DNA of 64,000 nucleotides from Primulina eburnea (Eukaryota; Streptophyta; Magnoliopsida; Lamiales; Gesneriaceae). The notes below the pieces were generated by a model. It searched no databases. It had not been told where the DNA came from and saw only the letters and a list, made by a program, of their open reading frames with translations. Made by a program: the position numbers and the translations under genes. The stretch is taken from assembly GCF_022965805.1 (NCBI RefSeq), contig NW_027331313.1, positions 1 to 64,000 on the forward strand, written 5' to 3'. Below are positions 21,995 to 30,144 of this stretch, one piece after another (the first letter of the stretch is position 1; each line of letters starts with the position of its first letter).

Positions 21995-23437
21995 TGTAGT
22001 AGCCCGAATTCCAAATTGGGTAATTAACGGAGTAATGGTGATTAAGAAGGTTTAATGTGTAATTTTGGCTATGGTCATGATCGGACGGACCGAAGAGGGT
22101 TCGGAAGCACCGAAGAGTTCGGACGATCCGAAGTGTAGTTCGTTGAATCCGATCATAGGTGTCAAGTGTTGATCGACACGTCTTTTTCCGTGCATGTTCG
22201 GACGGTCCGAAGTGTATGATCGGAGGATCCGATCATGAGCTGTCAAGAGCCAATGGACACGTAGCGTTCGGACGTTCCGAAGTGTTGTTCGGAGGATCCG
22301 AACATGGCCTATAAATAGTGCTCGGATTTCTCATTTTTGACTTGCCAATTTCTTGAGTTTTCTCTCATTTTGGAGAGTTTGGAAGGTTTCTAGGGTTAGT
22401 TGTTGGTCGAGCGATAGCCAAGAGCTGCCAGGAGTAGTAGCGTAGCGGCGCCTGAGTTACGAGGCAATCGACATCAAAGGGCTGTCGACGGACGAAGGTA
22501 AACCCTAAACCTTTGGTAGTACTAGGGAGTACTGGTTTTGCTAGTCGAGCATGGTAGTATTGATTGAGTATGCTTTTGATGCGTAGGCTTGTGCTAGACC
22601 TGATTAGCGGTGTTGCGTAAGGCTAGGCTTGCTGTGATAGAGGTACGAAAGTACTATCCGAGATATCCTGGTTGAGTATACATTCTTATATGTGTTGCAT
22701 GATTATGTGGTGCATTGATATATGTCATATGATGCATGCTATTATGTCACGTTTATTACTGCACGTTGCATTTCATGTTGAGCCGTACCTCCTTCGAGAT
22801 AGCCTTTGCTGTTGAGCTGTATCTCTTTCGAGATAAGCTATATCTTGGGGCCGCTCAGCCCTGTCTTGTGGACGCATGGACACCGAGAGTACACAGTGGC
22901 CGACGGGTCGGGAGGGCTTCGGTGGTCCGGGACATTTTAGGTCCACGTCTGTCTTGTAGTGGATGCAGTGACCCAGAGGTGTACCGCGCGGCACTATCCA
23001 CTTGGCGCCTCTAGACTGAGCATTGTTGAGATCCTTTTGTGACTCCTGTTTCTTGACTACCCCGGTATCATGATCATAGCATGTGCATTTCATATAGGTC
23101 TGTATACTCATACTTTTGTACTGGGCGTTCTTATCGCTCACGTCCTCGGTTTTGTTTATTCTTGGACACCCCATTCCCACGGGGCAGGCCTCAGGTTGGA
23201 CAGCTCAGGAGGAGCAGGAGGAGGACGTTGAGTAGCTGGTTGGTTTAGTTTATCGGTATTGTTTTGATTCGATATGGTTGTATTGGATATTTTATTTTGA
23301 GTTATTCTAGACTTCGATTGGGTTGTATAACCATTATTTTTTGTTGACTTTTCCGCTGTTATCTCTGATTATTGTTAATTAGGTTAATTGCATGCTTAGT
23401 TCTTGCCTAGTAGGTGATTCTGGATCGGGTCACTACA
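21995..23437 (+). repeat. Element C 5' LTR
   Basis: 1443 bp with TATAAATA at 22310-22317 and the palindrome array at about 22079-22303. The fourth palindrome is weakened (TTCGTTGAATCCGAT). It ends GGGTCACTACA. Confidence 0.92.
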
Positions 23438-23441
23438 TTTA

Positions 23442-23453
23442 TGGTATCAGAGC
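23442..23453 (+). other. Primer-binding site (initiator tRNA-Met), element C
   Basis: TGGTATCAGAGC lies four bases after the LTR end, as in A and B. Confidence 0.92.
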
Positions 23454-23535
23454 ATGCATACGATTTTGGGATAAAGATTCTGTTTTGGGATTTCCGTTGA
23501 CCAATTTACTAGTTCCTCATTCTATTGTTGTAGCA

Positions 23536-24561
23536 ATGGCTGACCATTTTGATGACGGGAGTAGTCAGGGGAGTGTAGGTCGATGGGGTGACCAGGACGA
23601 TCATAGACGTCATCGTGAGCATCGTCATCGTCGGGATGGTCCTAGGCGTTTCGATATGCATCGTTTCATGCAGATGGGGCCTAAGCCTTTAGTTGGCGGT
23701 GAGACTCCCGATGATGCGGAGGATTGGTTAGAGCGCATGGAGAGTTGTTTCCGCGCATTCCAGTGCACCGATGAGCAGAAGATGGAGACCCTTAGTTTTC
23801 TTCTCGAGGGCCGTGCTCGCAAGTGGTGGCGATCGACTTCTGCGCCGATAGTCCAGTCCCAAGGTAGGGTGACTTGGGTCGATTTCCGTGCAGCTTTCAT
23901 GCAGCTGTACTTTCCTCCAGCCCTTCGCCAGGCCAAGACGATTGAGCTCCTGAACCTTAAACAGGGGAGTATGTCTGTTGATGAGTATCAGCAAAAATTC
24001 TTTGAGTTGTTACCCTTTGCGCCTCATATCAGTGGCAGTTCTGAAGCCAAGTACGATCATTTCCTTCAGGGCCTTCACCAGGAGATCTTTGATCGAGTCA
24101 CTGTCTGTGATAATCCTACTTCGTACGATGGGTTGGTGAACCGGTGTCGTCAAGCAGAGATCAGTCTCCAGCGTGGTAGGGCTATTCTTTCTTCTAGACC
24201 TCCGAGTGTTTTGAGCCCTCGACCTCAGTCTTTCAAGAAATCTGGTTCTTCTTCTTCTGGATCTGGATCAAGGTCTAGCGGTGTTGTTGGCTTTGGTGAG
24301 AAGAAGGATTCTTGTGCGCATTGTGGGAAGAACCATCCATCGGAGCAATGCAGATTAGCAGCAGGAGCTTGTTTTCAGTGCGGAGAGATGGGTCATCTCA
24401 AGAAGAATTGTCCTCAGCTGCGAGGTGGAGCAGGATCTGGTTCTGGATCCCAGACGACTGTTCAGCAGAGGAGACAGGGTCAGGCAGTGGGTAGTTCGAA
24501 TCTTCGACCTCGTGCCCAAGGTCAGGTTTTTGCGCTGAACCAGGATCAGCCTGGGATGTAA
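23536..24561 (+). CDS. Element C Gag (intact, 341 residues)
   Basis: The ATG at 23536 is chosen because it matches the family start MADHF in A. The frame is open further upstream, but only into the LTR and PBS. An Arg/His-rich N-terminus (HRRHREHRHRRDGPRRFD) precedes a retrotransposon Gag domain at about residues 55-190 (DAEDWLERMESCFRAFQC, ARKWWRSTSAP, YFPPALRQAKTIELLNLKQG). A Ser/Gly-rich linker and two zinc knuckles (CAHCGKNHPSEQC, a CX2CX3HX4C variant, and CFQCGEMGHLKKNC) follow. Unlike A and B, it ends in NQDQPGM with no protease frame after it. It would package element RNA; catalysis must come in trans. Confidence 0.9.
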   Translation: MADHFDDGSSQGSVGRWGDQDDHRRHREHRHRRDGPRRFDMHRFMQMGPKPLVGGETPDDAEDWLERMESCFRAFQCTDEQKMETLSFLLEGRARKWWRSTSAPIVQSQGRVTWVDFRAAFMQLYFPPALRQAKTIELLNLKQGSMSVDEYQQKFFELLPFAPHISGSSEAKYDHFLQGLHQEIFDRVTVCDNPTSYDGLVNRCRQAEISLQRGRAILSSRPPSVLSPRPQSFKKSGSSSSGSGSRSSGVVGFGEKKDSCAHCGKNHPSEQCRLAAGACFQCGEMGHLKKNCPQLRGGAGSGSGSQTTVQQRRQGQAVGSSNLRPRAQGQVFALNQDQPGM

Positions 24562-24627
24562 TTGTTATACAGTTGTAATGAAGAATATTTGCAGTGTATT
24601 ACAATGGTGTTTTATTCTCTTGCCTAG

Positions 24628-24662
24628 ATTTCGAGGACGAAATCTTTTTAAGGGGGGGAGAA
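24628..24662 (+). promoter_or_regulatory. Element C inverted repeat and polypurine tract
   Basis: ATTTCG-AGGA-CGAAAT (24628-24643) is followed by a T/A run and GGGGGGGAGAA up to the 3' LTR. Confidence 0.82.
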
Positions 24663-26105
24663 TGTAGTAGCCCGAATTCCAAATTGGGTAATTAACGGAG
24701 TAATGGTGATTAAGAAGGTTTAATGTGTAATTTTGGCTATGGTCATGATCGGACGGACCGAAGAGGGTTCGGAAGCACCGAAGAGTTCGGACGATCCGAA
24801 GTGTAGTTCGTTGAATCCGATCATAGGTGTCAAGTGTTGATCGACACGTCTTTTTCCGTGCATGTTCGGACGGTCCGAAGTGTATGATCGGAGGATCCGA
24901 TCATGAGCTGTCAAGAGCCAATGGACACGTAGCGTTCGGACGTTCCGAAGTGTTGTTCGGAGGATCCGAACATGGCCTATAAATAGTGCTCGGATTTCTC
25001 ATTTTTGACTTGCCAATTTCTTGAGTTTTCTCTCATTTTGGAGAGTTTGGAAGGTTTCTAGGGTTAGTTGTTGGTCGAGCGATAGCCAAGAGCTGCCAGG
25101 AGTAGTAGCGTAGCGGCGCCTGAGTTACGAGGCAATCGACATCAAAGGGCTGTCGACGGACGAAGGTAAACCCTAAACCTTTGGTAGTACTAGGGAGTAC
25201 TGGTTTTGCTAGTCGAGCATGGTAGTATTGATTGAGTATGCTTTTGATGCGTAGGCTTGTGCTAGACCTGATTAGCGGTGTTGCGTAAGGCTAGGCTTGC
25301 TGTGATAGAGGTACGAAAGTACTATCCGAGATATCCTGGTTGAGTATACATTCTTATATGTGTTGCATGATTATGTGGTGCATTGATATATGTCATATGA
25401 TGCATGCTATTATGTCACGTTTATTACTGCACGTTGCATTTCATGTTGAGCCGTACCTCCTTCGAGATAGCCTTTGCTGTTGAGCTGTATCTCTTTCGAG
25501 ATAAGCTATATCTTGGGGCCGCTCAGCCCTGTCTTGTGGACGCATGGACACCGAGAGTACACAGTGGCCGACGGGTCGGGAGGGCTTCGGTGGTCCGGGA
25601 CATTTTAGGTCCACGTCTGTCTTGTAGTGGATGCAGTGACCCAGAGGTGTACCGCGCGGCACTATCCACTTGGCGCCTCTAGACTGAGCATTGTTGAGAT
25701 CCTTTTGTGACTCCTGTTTCTTGACTACCCCGGTATCATGATCATAGCATGTGCATTTCATATAGGTCTGTATACTCATACTTATGTACTGGGCGTTCTT
25801 ATCGCTCACGTCCTCGGTTTTGTTTATTCTTGGACACCCCATTCCCACGGGGCAGGCCTCAGGTTGGACAGCTCAGGAGGAGCAGGAGGAGGACGTTGAG
25901 TAGCTGGTTGGTTTAGTTTATCGGTATTGTTTTGATTCGATATGGTTGTATTGGATATTTTATTTTGAGTTATTCTAGACTTCGATTGGGTTGTATAACC
26001 ATTATTTTTTGTTGACTTTTCCGCTGTTATCTCTGATTATTGTTAATTAGGTTAATTGCATGCTTATTTCTTGCCTAGTAGGTGATTCTGGATCGGGTCA
26101 CTACA
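24663..26105 (+). repeat. Element C 3' LTR
   Basis: 1443 bp and nearly identical to the 5' LTR. The palindrome array is at about 24747-24971 and TATAAATA at 24978-24985. It ends with ACTACA followed by the TTAGT duplication. Confidence 0.92.
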
Positions 26106-26110
26106 TTAGT

Positions 26111-26304
26111 TTTCAGTGTTTTCCATTTGAGTCGATTGGTTGTACTGGATATTTCATTTTGAGTTAGTCTAGACTTCGATTTCGATTGGGTTGTATAACT
26201 ATTGTTGTTGGCCATATTTCCGCTGTTATCTCTGATTATAATTAATTAGATTAGTTGCATGCTTAGTTCTCAACTAGTAGGTGATTCTGGAACGGGTCAC
26301 TACA
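26111..26304 (+). repeat. Element A 5' LTR, segment 3
   Basis: The last 194 bp of the A 5' LTR, resuming after TTAGT at 26106-26110 and ending GGGTCACTACA, directly before the PBS. Confidence 0.92.
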
Positions 26305-26308
26305 TTTA

Positions 26309-26320
26309 TGGTATCAGAGC
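26309..26320 (+). other. Primer-binding site (initiator tRNA-Met), element A
   Basis: TGGTATCAGAGC lies four bases after the reconstructed 5' LTR. Confidence 0.92.
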
Positions 26321-26395
26321 ATGCGTATGATTTTGGGATATAGATTTCTGTTTTGGGATTTTCGTTGACCATTTTCCCTATTCTATCTTGTAGCG

Positions 26396-27424
26396 ATGGC
26401 TGACCACTTTGGTGATGAGAGTAGTCAGGGGAGTGTAGGTCGTTGGGGTAATCAGGACGATCGTAGGCGTTACCGTGAACATCGTCATCGTCGGGATGGT
26501 CCTAGGCGTTTTGATTTGCATCGTTTTATTCAGATGGGGCCTAAGCCTCTAGTCGGTGGAGAGACTCCCGATGATGCTGAGGACTGGTTAGAGCGCATGG
26601 AGAGTTGTTTCCGTGCATTTCAGTGCACCGAGGAGCAGAAGATAGAGACCCTTAGCTTTCTTCTCGAGGGCCGTGCGCGCAAGTGGTGGCGATCGACTTC
26701 TGCGCCGATAGTCCAGTCCCAGGGTAGGGTGACTTGGGCCGATTTCCGTGCAGCTTTCATGCAGCTGTATTTTCCTCCAGCCCTTCGCCAGGCAAAGACG
26801 ATTGAGCTCCTGAACCTTAAGCAGGGGAGTATGTCTGTTGATGAGTATCAGCAGAAATTCTTCGAGTTGTTACCCTTCGCTCCTCATATCAGTGGCAGTT
26901 CTGAGGCCAAGTATGACCATTTCCTCCAGGGTCTTAACCAGGAGATCTTTGATCGAGTCACTGTCTGTGATAATCCTACTTCTTACGATGGGTTGGTGAA
27001 CCGGTGTCGCCAGGCAGAGATCAGTCTCCAGCGTGGTAGGGCTATTTTTTCTTCTAGACCTCCGAGTACTTTGAGCCCTAGGTCTCAGTCGTTCAAGAAA
27101 TCTGGTTCTTCTTCTTCTGGATCTGGATCACGGTCTAGCGGTGTTTTCCGCTTTGGTGATAAGAAGGATGCTTGTGTGCATTGTGGAAAGAACCATCCCT
27201 CGGAGCAATGCCGATCAGTCGCGGGAGCTTGTTTTCAGTGCGGAGAGATGGGGCATATTAAGAAGTATTGTCCTCAGTTGCGAGGTGGAGCAGGATCTGG
27301 TTCCGGATCACAGACGACTGTTCAGCAGAGGAGGCAGGGTCAGGCAGTGGGTAGTTCGAATCTTCGACCTCGTGCCCAAAGTCAGGTATTTGCGCTGAAC
27401 CAGGATCAGGCTGCAGATGACTGA
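26396..27424 (+). CDS. Element A Gag (intact, 342 residues)
   Basis: ATG at 26396 (MADHFGDESSQGSVGRWG). An Arg/His-rich N-terminus leads to a Gag domain (about residues 55-190: PDDAEDWLERMESCFRAF, LLEGRARKWWRS, MQLYFPPALRQAKTIELL), a Ser/Gly linker, and zinc knuckles at about residues 260-272 (CVHCGKNHPSEQC) and 279-292 (CFQCGEMGHIKKYC). The sequence style matches Ty3/gypsy Tekay-type Gag rather than copia. The final stop overlaps the protease frame (ATGACTGA). No Pol follows. Confidence 0.92.
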   Translation: MADHFGDESSQGSVGRWGNQDDRRRYREHRHRRDGPRRFDLHRFIQMGPKPLVGGETPDDAEDWLERMESCFRAFQCTEEQKIETLSFLLEGRARKWWRSTSAPIVQSQGRVTWADFRAAFMQLYFPPALRQAKTIELLNLKQGSMSVDEYQQKFFELLPFAPHISGSSEAKYDHFLQGLNQEIFDRVTVCDNPTSYDGLVNRCRQAEISLQRGRAIFSSRPPSTLSPRSQSFKKSGSSSSGSGSRSSGVFRFGDKKDACVHCGKNHPSEQCRSVAGACFQCGEMGHIKKYCPQLRGGAGSGSGSQTTVQQRRQGQAVGSSNLRPRAQSQVFALNQDQAADD

Positions 27425-27674
27425 GAGAGTCATAGCAGGTACTTTTCGTTTATGCGGTATTCCTGCTTTTGTTCTTATTGATACCGGAGCATCGCATTCA
27501 TTCATTTCTGCACGATTTGTTAAGCGTCATAAGTTACTGTATGTTTCTCTTGATGTCATTCTTTCCGTTTCTACTCCGATGGGTCATTCGGTTTTAGCCA
27601 AGCGTCTAGTGATGGGTTGTCCCTTAGATTTGGAGGGTAACGATGTTGTTATTTTCGTTTTGTTCATCCTCTAA
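27417..27674 (+). CDS. Element A truncated retropepsin frame (85 codons)
   Basis: Starts at the ATG overlapping the gag stop, one frame forward. It carries LIDTGASHSFISARFV with the catalytic Asp-Thr-Gly but ends at EGNDVVIFVLFIL, lacking the ILG segment that completes the monomer. The same arrangement in B shows that the frame split and truncation were inherited. Expression would need re-initiation or a +1 shift; decay of an originally fused Gag-protease is the simpler reading. Confidence 0.7.
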   Translation: MTERVIAGTFRLCGIPAFVLIDTGASHSFISARFVKRHKLLYVSLDVILSVSTPMGHSVLAKRLVMGCPLDLEGNDVVIFVLFIL

Positions 27675-27679
27675 ACTTG

Positions 27680-27714
27680 ATTTCGAGGACGAAATCGTTT
27701 TAAGGGGGGGAGAA
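27680..27714 (+). promoter_or_regulatory. Element A inverted repeat and polypurine tract
   Basis: ATTTCG-AGGA-CGAAAT (27680-27695), then a purine run with GGGGGGGAGAA directly before the 3' LTR. Confidence 0.82.
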
Positions 27715-29161
27715 TGTAGTAGCCCGAATTCCAAATTGGGTAATTAACGGATTAATGGTGATTAAGAAGGTTTAATGTGTAATTTTGACCGTGGTCATGA
27801 TCGGACGGACCGAAGAGGGTTCGGAAGCACCGAAGAGTTCGGACGATCCGAAGTGTAGTTCGGTGAATCCGATCATAGGTGTCAAGTGTTGATCGACACG
27901 TCATTTTTCCATGCATGTTCGGACGGTCCGAAGTGTATGATCGGAGGATCCGATCATGAGCTGTCAAGAGCCAATGGACACGTAGCGTTCGGACGTTCCG
28001 AAGTGTTGTTCGGAGGATCCGAACTTGGCCTATAAATAGTGCTCGGATTTCTCATTTGTGACTTGCCAATTCATGATTTTGCCTCATAGTTGAGAGGATT
28101 TGGAAGGTTTCTAGGGTTAGTTGTTGGTCGAGCGATAGCCAAGAGCTGCCAGGAGTAGTAGCGTAGCGGCGCCTGAGTTTCAAGGCAATCGACATCAAAG
28201 GGCTGTCGACGGACGAAGGTAAACCCTAAACCTTTGGTAGTACTAGGGAGTACTGGTTTTGCTAGTCGAGTATGGTAGTATTGATTGAGTATGCTTTTGA
28301 TGCGTAGGCTTGTGCTAGACCTGATCAGCGGTGTTGCGTAAGGCTAGGCTTGCTGTGATAAAGGTACGAAAGTACTATCCGAGATATCCTGGTTGAGTAT
28401 ACATTCATATATGTGTTGCATGAGTATTTGCTGCATTGTTATATGTCATATGATGCATGCTATTATGTCACGAGTTATGATGCATATTGCATATCATGTT
28501 GAGCCGTATCTCCTTCGAGATAGCCTTTACTGTTGAGCTGTATCTCTTTCGAGATAAGCTATATCTTGGGGCCGCTCAGCCCTGTCTTGTGGACGCATGG
28601 ACACCGCGAGTACACAGTGGCCGACGGGTCGGGAGGGCTTCGGTGGTCCGGGACATTTTAGGTCCACGTCTGTCTTGTAGTGGATGCAGTGACCCAGAGG
28701 TTGGACCGCGCGGCACTATCCACTTGGCGCCTCTAGACTGAGCATTTTGAGATCCTTTGTGATTCCTGTTTCTTGACTACCCTGGTATCATATCATAGCA
28801 TGTGCATTTCATATAGGTTTGTATACTCATACTTTTGTACTGGGCGTTCTTATCGCTCACGTCCTCGGTTTTGTTTATCTTGGACACCCCATTCCCACGG
28901 GGCAGGCCTCAGGTTGGATGGCTCAGGAGGAGCAGGAGGAGGACGTTGAGTAGCTGGTTGGTTTAGTTTTCAGTGTTTTCCATTTGATTCGATTGGTTGT
29001 ACTGGATATTTCATTTTGAGTTAGTCTAGACTTCGATTTCGATTGGGTTGTATAACTATTGTTGTTGGCCATATTTCCGTTGTTATCTCTGATTATAATT
29101 AATTAGATTAGTTGCATGCTTAGTTCTCAACTAGTAGGTGATTCTGGAACGGGTCACTACA
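27715..29161 (+). repeat. Element A 3' LTR (uninterrupted reference LTR)
   Basis: 1447 bp. Eight 15-bp palindromes of form WTCGGA-N3-TCCGAW start at 27800, 27820, 27838, 27859, 27918, 27940, 27988 and 28009. TATAAATA is at 28031-28038, AAACCCTAA near 28221, and two stem-loops of the type TATCTC-YTTC-GAGATA near 28508-28558. It differs from the reconstructed 5' LTR at roughly six sites. Confidence 0.92.
27800..28023. promoter_or_regulatory. Eight-palindrome array upstream of the TATA box
   Basis: Eight 15-bp units with 6-bp arms, several perfect (TTCGGACGATCCGAA, TTCGGACGGTCCGAA, TTCGGACGTTCCGAA, TTCGGAGGATCCGAA). The last ends seven bases before TATAAATA. All six LTRs of the family carry the array. 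Position and repetition suggest binding sites for a dimeric factor or a structure-forming promoter element; no factor can be named from sequence. Confidence 0.8.
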
Positions 29162-29280
29162 GCCCGTGAGGGAAAAGGCCCCATAGAGGGAGCCCAAGAT
29201 CGGGATAGCCTTGGGTCGATTGGGGCAGTGGGCCGTATGGGCGGTCCAGTGGGCCTGTAATGGGTCGTTACAATAAAAGG
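29162..29280 (+). repeat. SINE-like repeat, copy 1, 3' part
   Basis: It begins with the second GCCCG of element A's duplication and continues the repeat interrupted at 16422. The segment from about 29191 to 29272 (from CAAGATCGGGATAGCC) recurs at 29475-29551 in copy 2. It ends GGGTCGTTACAATAAAA, a short A-rich tail. Confidence 0.55.
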
Positions 29281-29550
29281 CGCTAGCTCAATTGGTACCA
29301 AGTCTCTTTGAACAATGTACTTAAGCCAGGAGGTCATGGGTTCGAGACTTGGGGAGGTATCACTCCACCAACCTGGTGTGGAGAGTCCTATGAGTAACCC
29401 ATACGACGCCTATGGAAAGCCCGTGAGTGACACCACAGGGTGGGCAAGCCCACTGGGCCTACGGGCCAAGTCACAAGATCGGGATAGCCTTGGGTCGATT
29501 GGGGCAGTGGGCCGTATGGGCGGTCCACTGGGCCTGTAATGGGTCGTTAC
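29281..29550 (+). repeat. SINE-like tRNA-derived repeat, copy 2
   Basis: Box A-like TAGCTCAATTGGTA near 29284 and box B-like GGGTTCGAGACTT near 29338 are about 54 bp apart, a normal Pol III spacing. The body ends TGGGTCGTTACAA, the same end as copy 1. It adjoins copy 1 head to tail and is followed with no gap by the integrase satellite. A complete SINE would be about 250-270 bp. Confidence 0.55.
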
Positions 29551-29667
29551 AATTGTTGTTTTCTACTACTTGTAATCCTCAAAGGGATGGACAAACTGAA
29601 GTTGTCAATAGAACTTTGGGAACACTTTTGCGTGCTATTCTTAAAAAGAACTTGGATTGACATTTCT

Positions 29668-30024
29668 ATGGACTTTATTTTGGGGTTGCCTAGGACTAAG
29701 AAGGGGAGGGATTCTATTTTTGTTGTTGTGGATAGATTCTCTAAGATGGCACATTTTTTAGCTTGTCATAAAACCGATGATGCTTCAAACATTGCGGATA
29801 TGTTCTTTAGAGAAGTCGTTAGGTTGCATGGCGTGCCTAGGACTATTGTTTCTGATCGCGATGTTAAATTCTTTAGTTACTATTGGAAGACTTTATGGGC
29901 TAAACTTGGCACAAAATTGTTGTTTTCTACTACTTGTCATCCTCAAACGGATGGACAAACTGAAGTTGTCAATAGAACTTTGGGAACACTTTTGCGTGCT
30001 ATTTTTAAAAAGAACTTTAATTGA
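29668..30024 (+). pseudogene. Satellite monomer with all three integrase catalytic residues
   Basis: This is an open 118-codon frame from ATG. Asp is present in MDF, Asp in VSDRD and Glu in GQTEV, with 35 residues between the last two (DD35E). It ends FKKNFN and TGA at the monomer junction. It lacks the zinc-binding N-terminus and the C-terminal domain of a working integrase, so it is treated as a coding relic. Near the array edge, it may approximate the founder sequence. Confidence 0.75.
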
Positions 30025-30144
30025 CATTTCTATGGACTTTATTTTGGGGTTGCCTAGGACTAAGAAGGGGAGAGATTCTATTTTTGTTGTTGTGGATAGA
30101 TTCTCTAAGATGGCACATTTTATAGCTTTGTCATAAAACCGATG

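Larger units (their letters stand above)
21995..26105 (+). mobile_element. Gag-only LTR retrotransposon C, nested in the LTR of A
   Basis: A complete 4111-bp element with two LTRs of 1443 bp (21995-23437, 24663-26105), PBS, intact gag and polypurine tract, flanked by the perfect duplication TTAGT (21990-21994 and 26106-26110). It is a distinct subfamily: the region after the TATA box and parts of gag differ from A and B, and the protease frame is missing. Its two LTRs are nearly identical, so it too is recent. Confidence 0.94.
16423..29161 (+). mobile_element. Gag-only LTR retrotransposon A (contains nested B and C)
   Basis: This is the outermost of three related elements. It has LTRs of 1447 bp, an initiator tRNA-Met PBS at 26309, a gag (26396-27424), a truncated protease frame (27417-27674) and a polypurine tract, but no reverse transcriptase, RNase H or integrase. 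That structure matches the plant group described as terminal-repeat elements with a GAG domain (TR-GAG). Its 5' LTR is split by insertion of B (17530-21843) and C (21995-26105). Piece lengths 1107, 146 and 194 bp sum exactly to 1447. It must rely on another element's Pol. Confidence 0.92.

Noticed and set aside
23392..23535. Upstream extension of the element C Gag by 48 codons
   Set aside because: This stretch lies in the LTR end and PBS. The ATG at 23536 matches the start used in A, and A has no open extension.
16423..29161. Reading A, B and C as one large element with three gag genes
   Set aside because: Each unit has its own paired LTRs, PBS, polypurine tract and perfect target duplication, and A's LTR pieces sum exactly to its full length.
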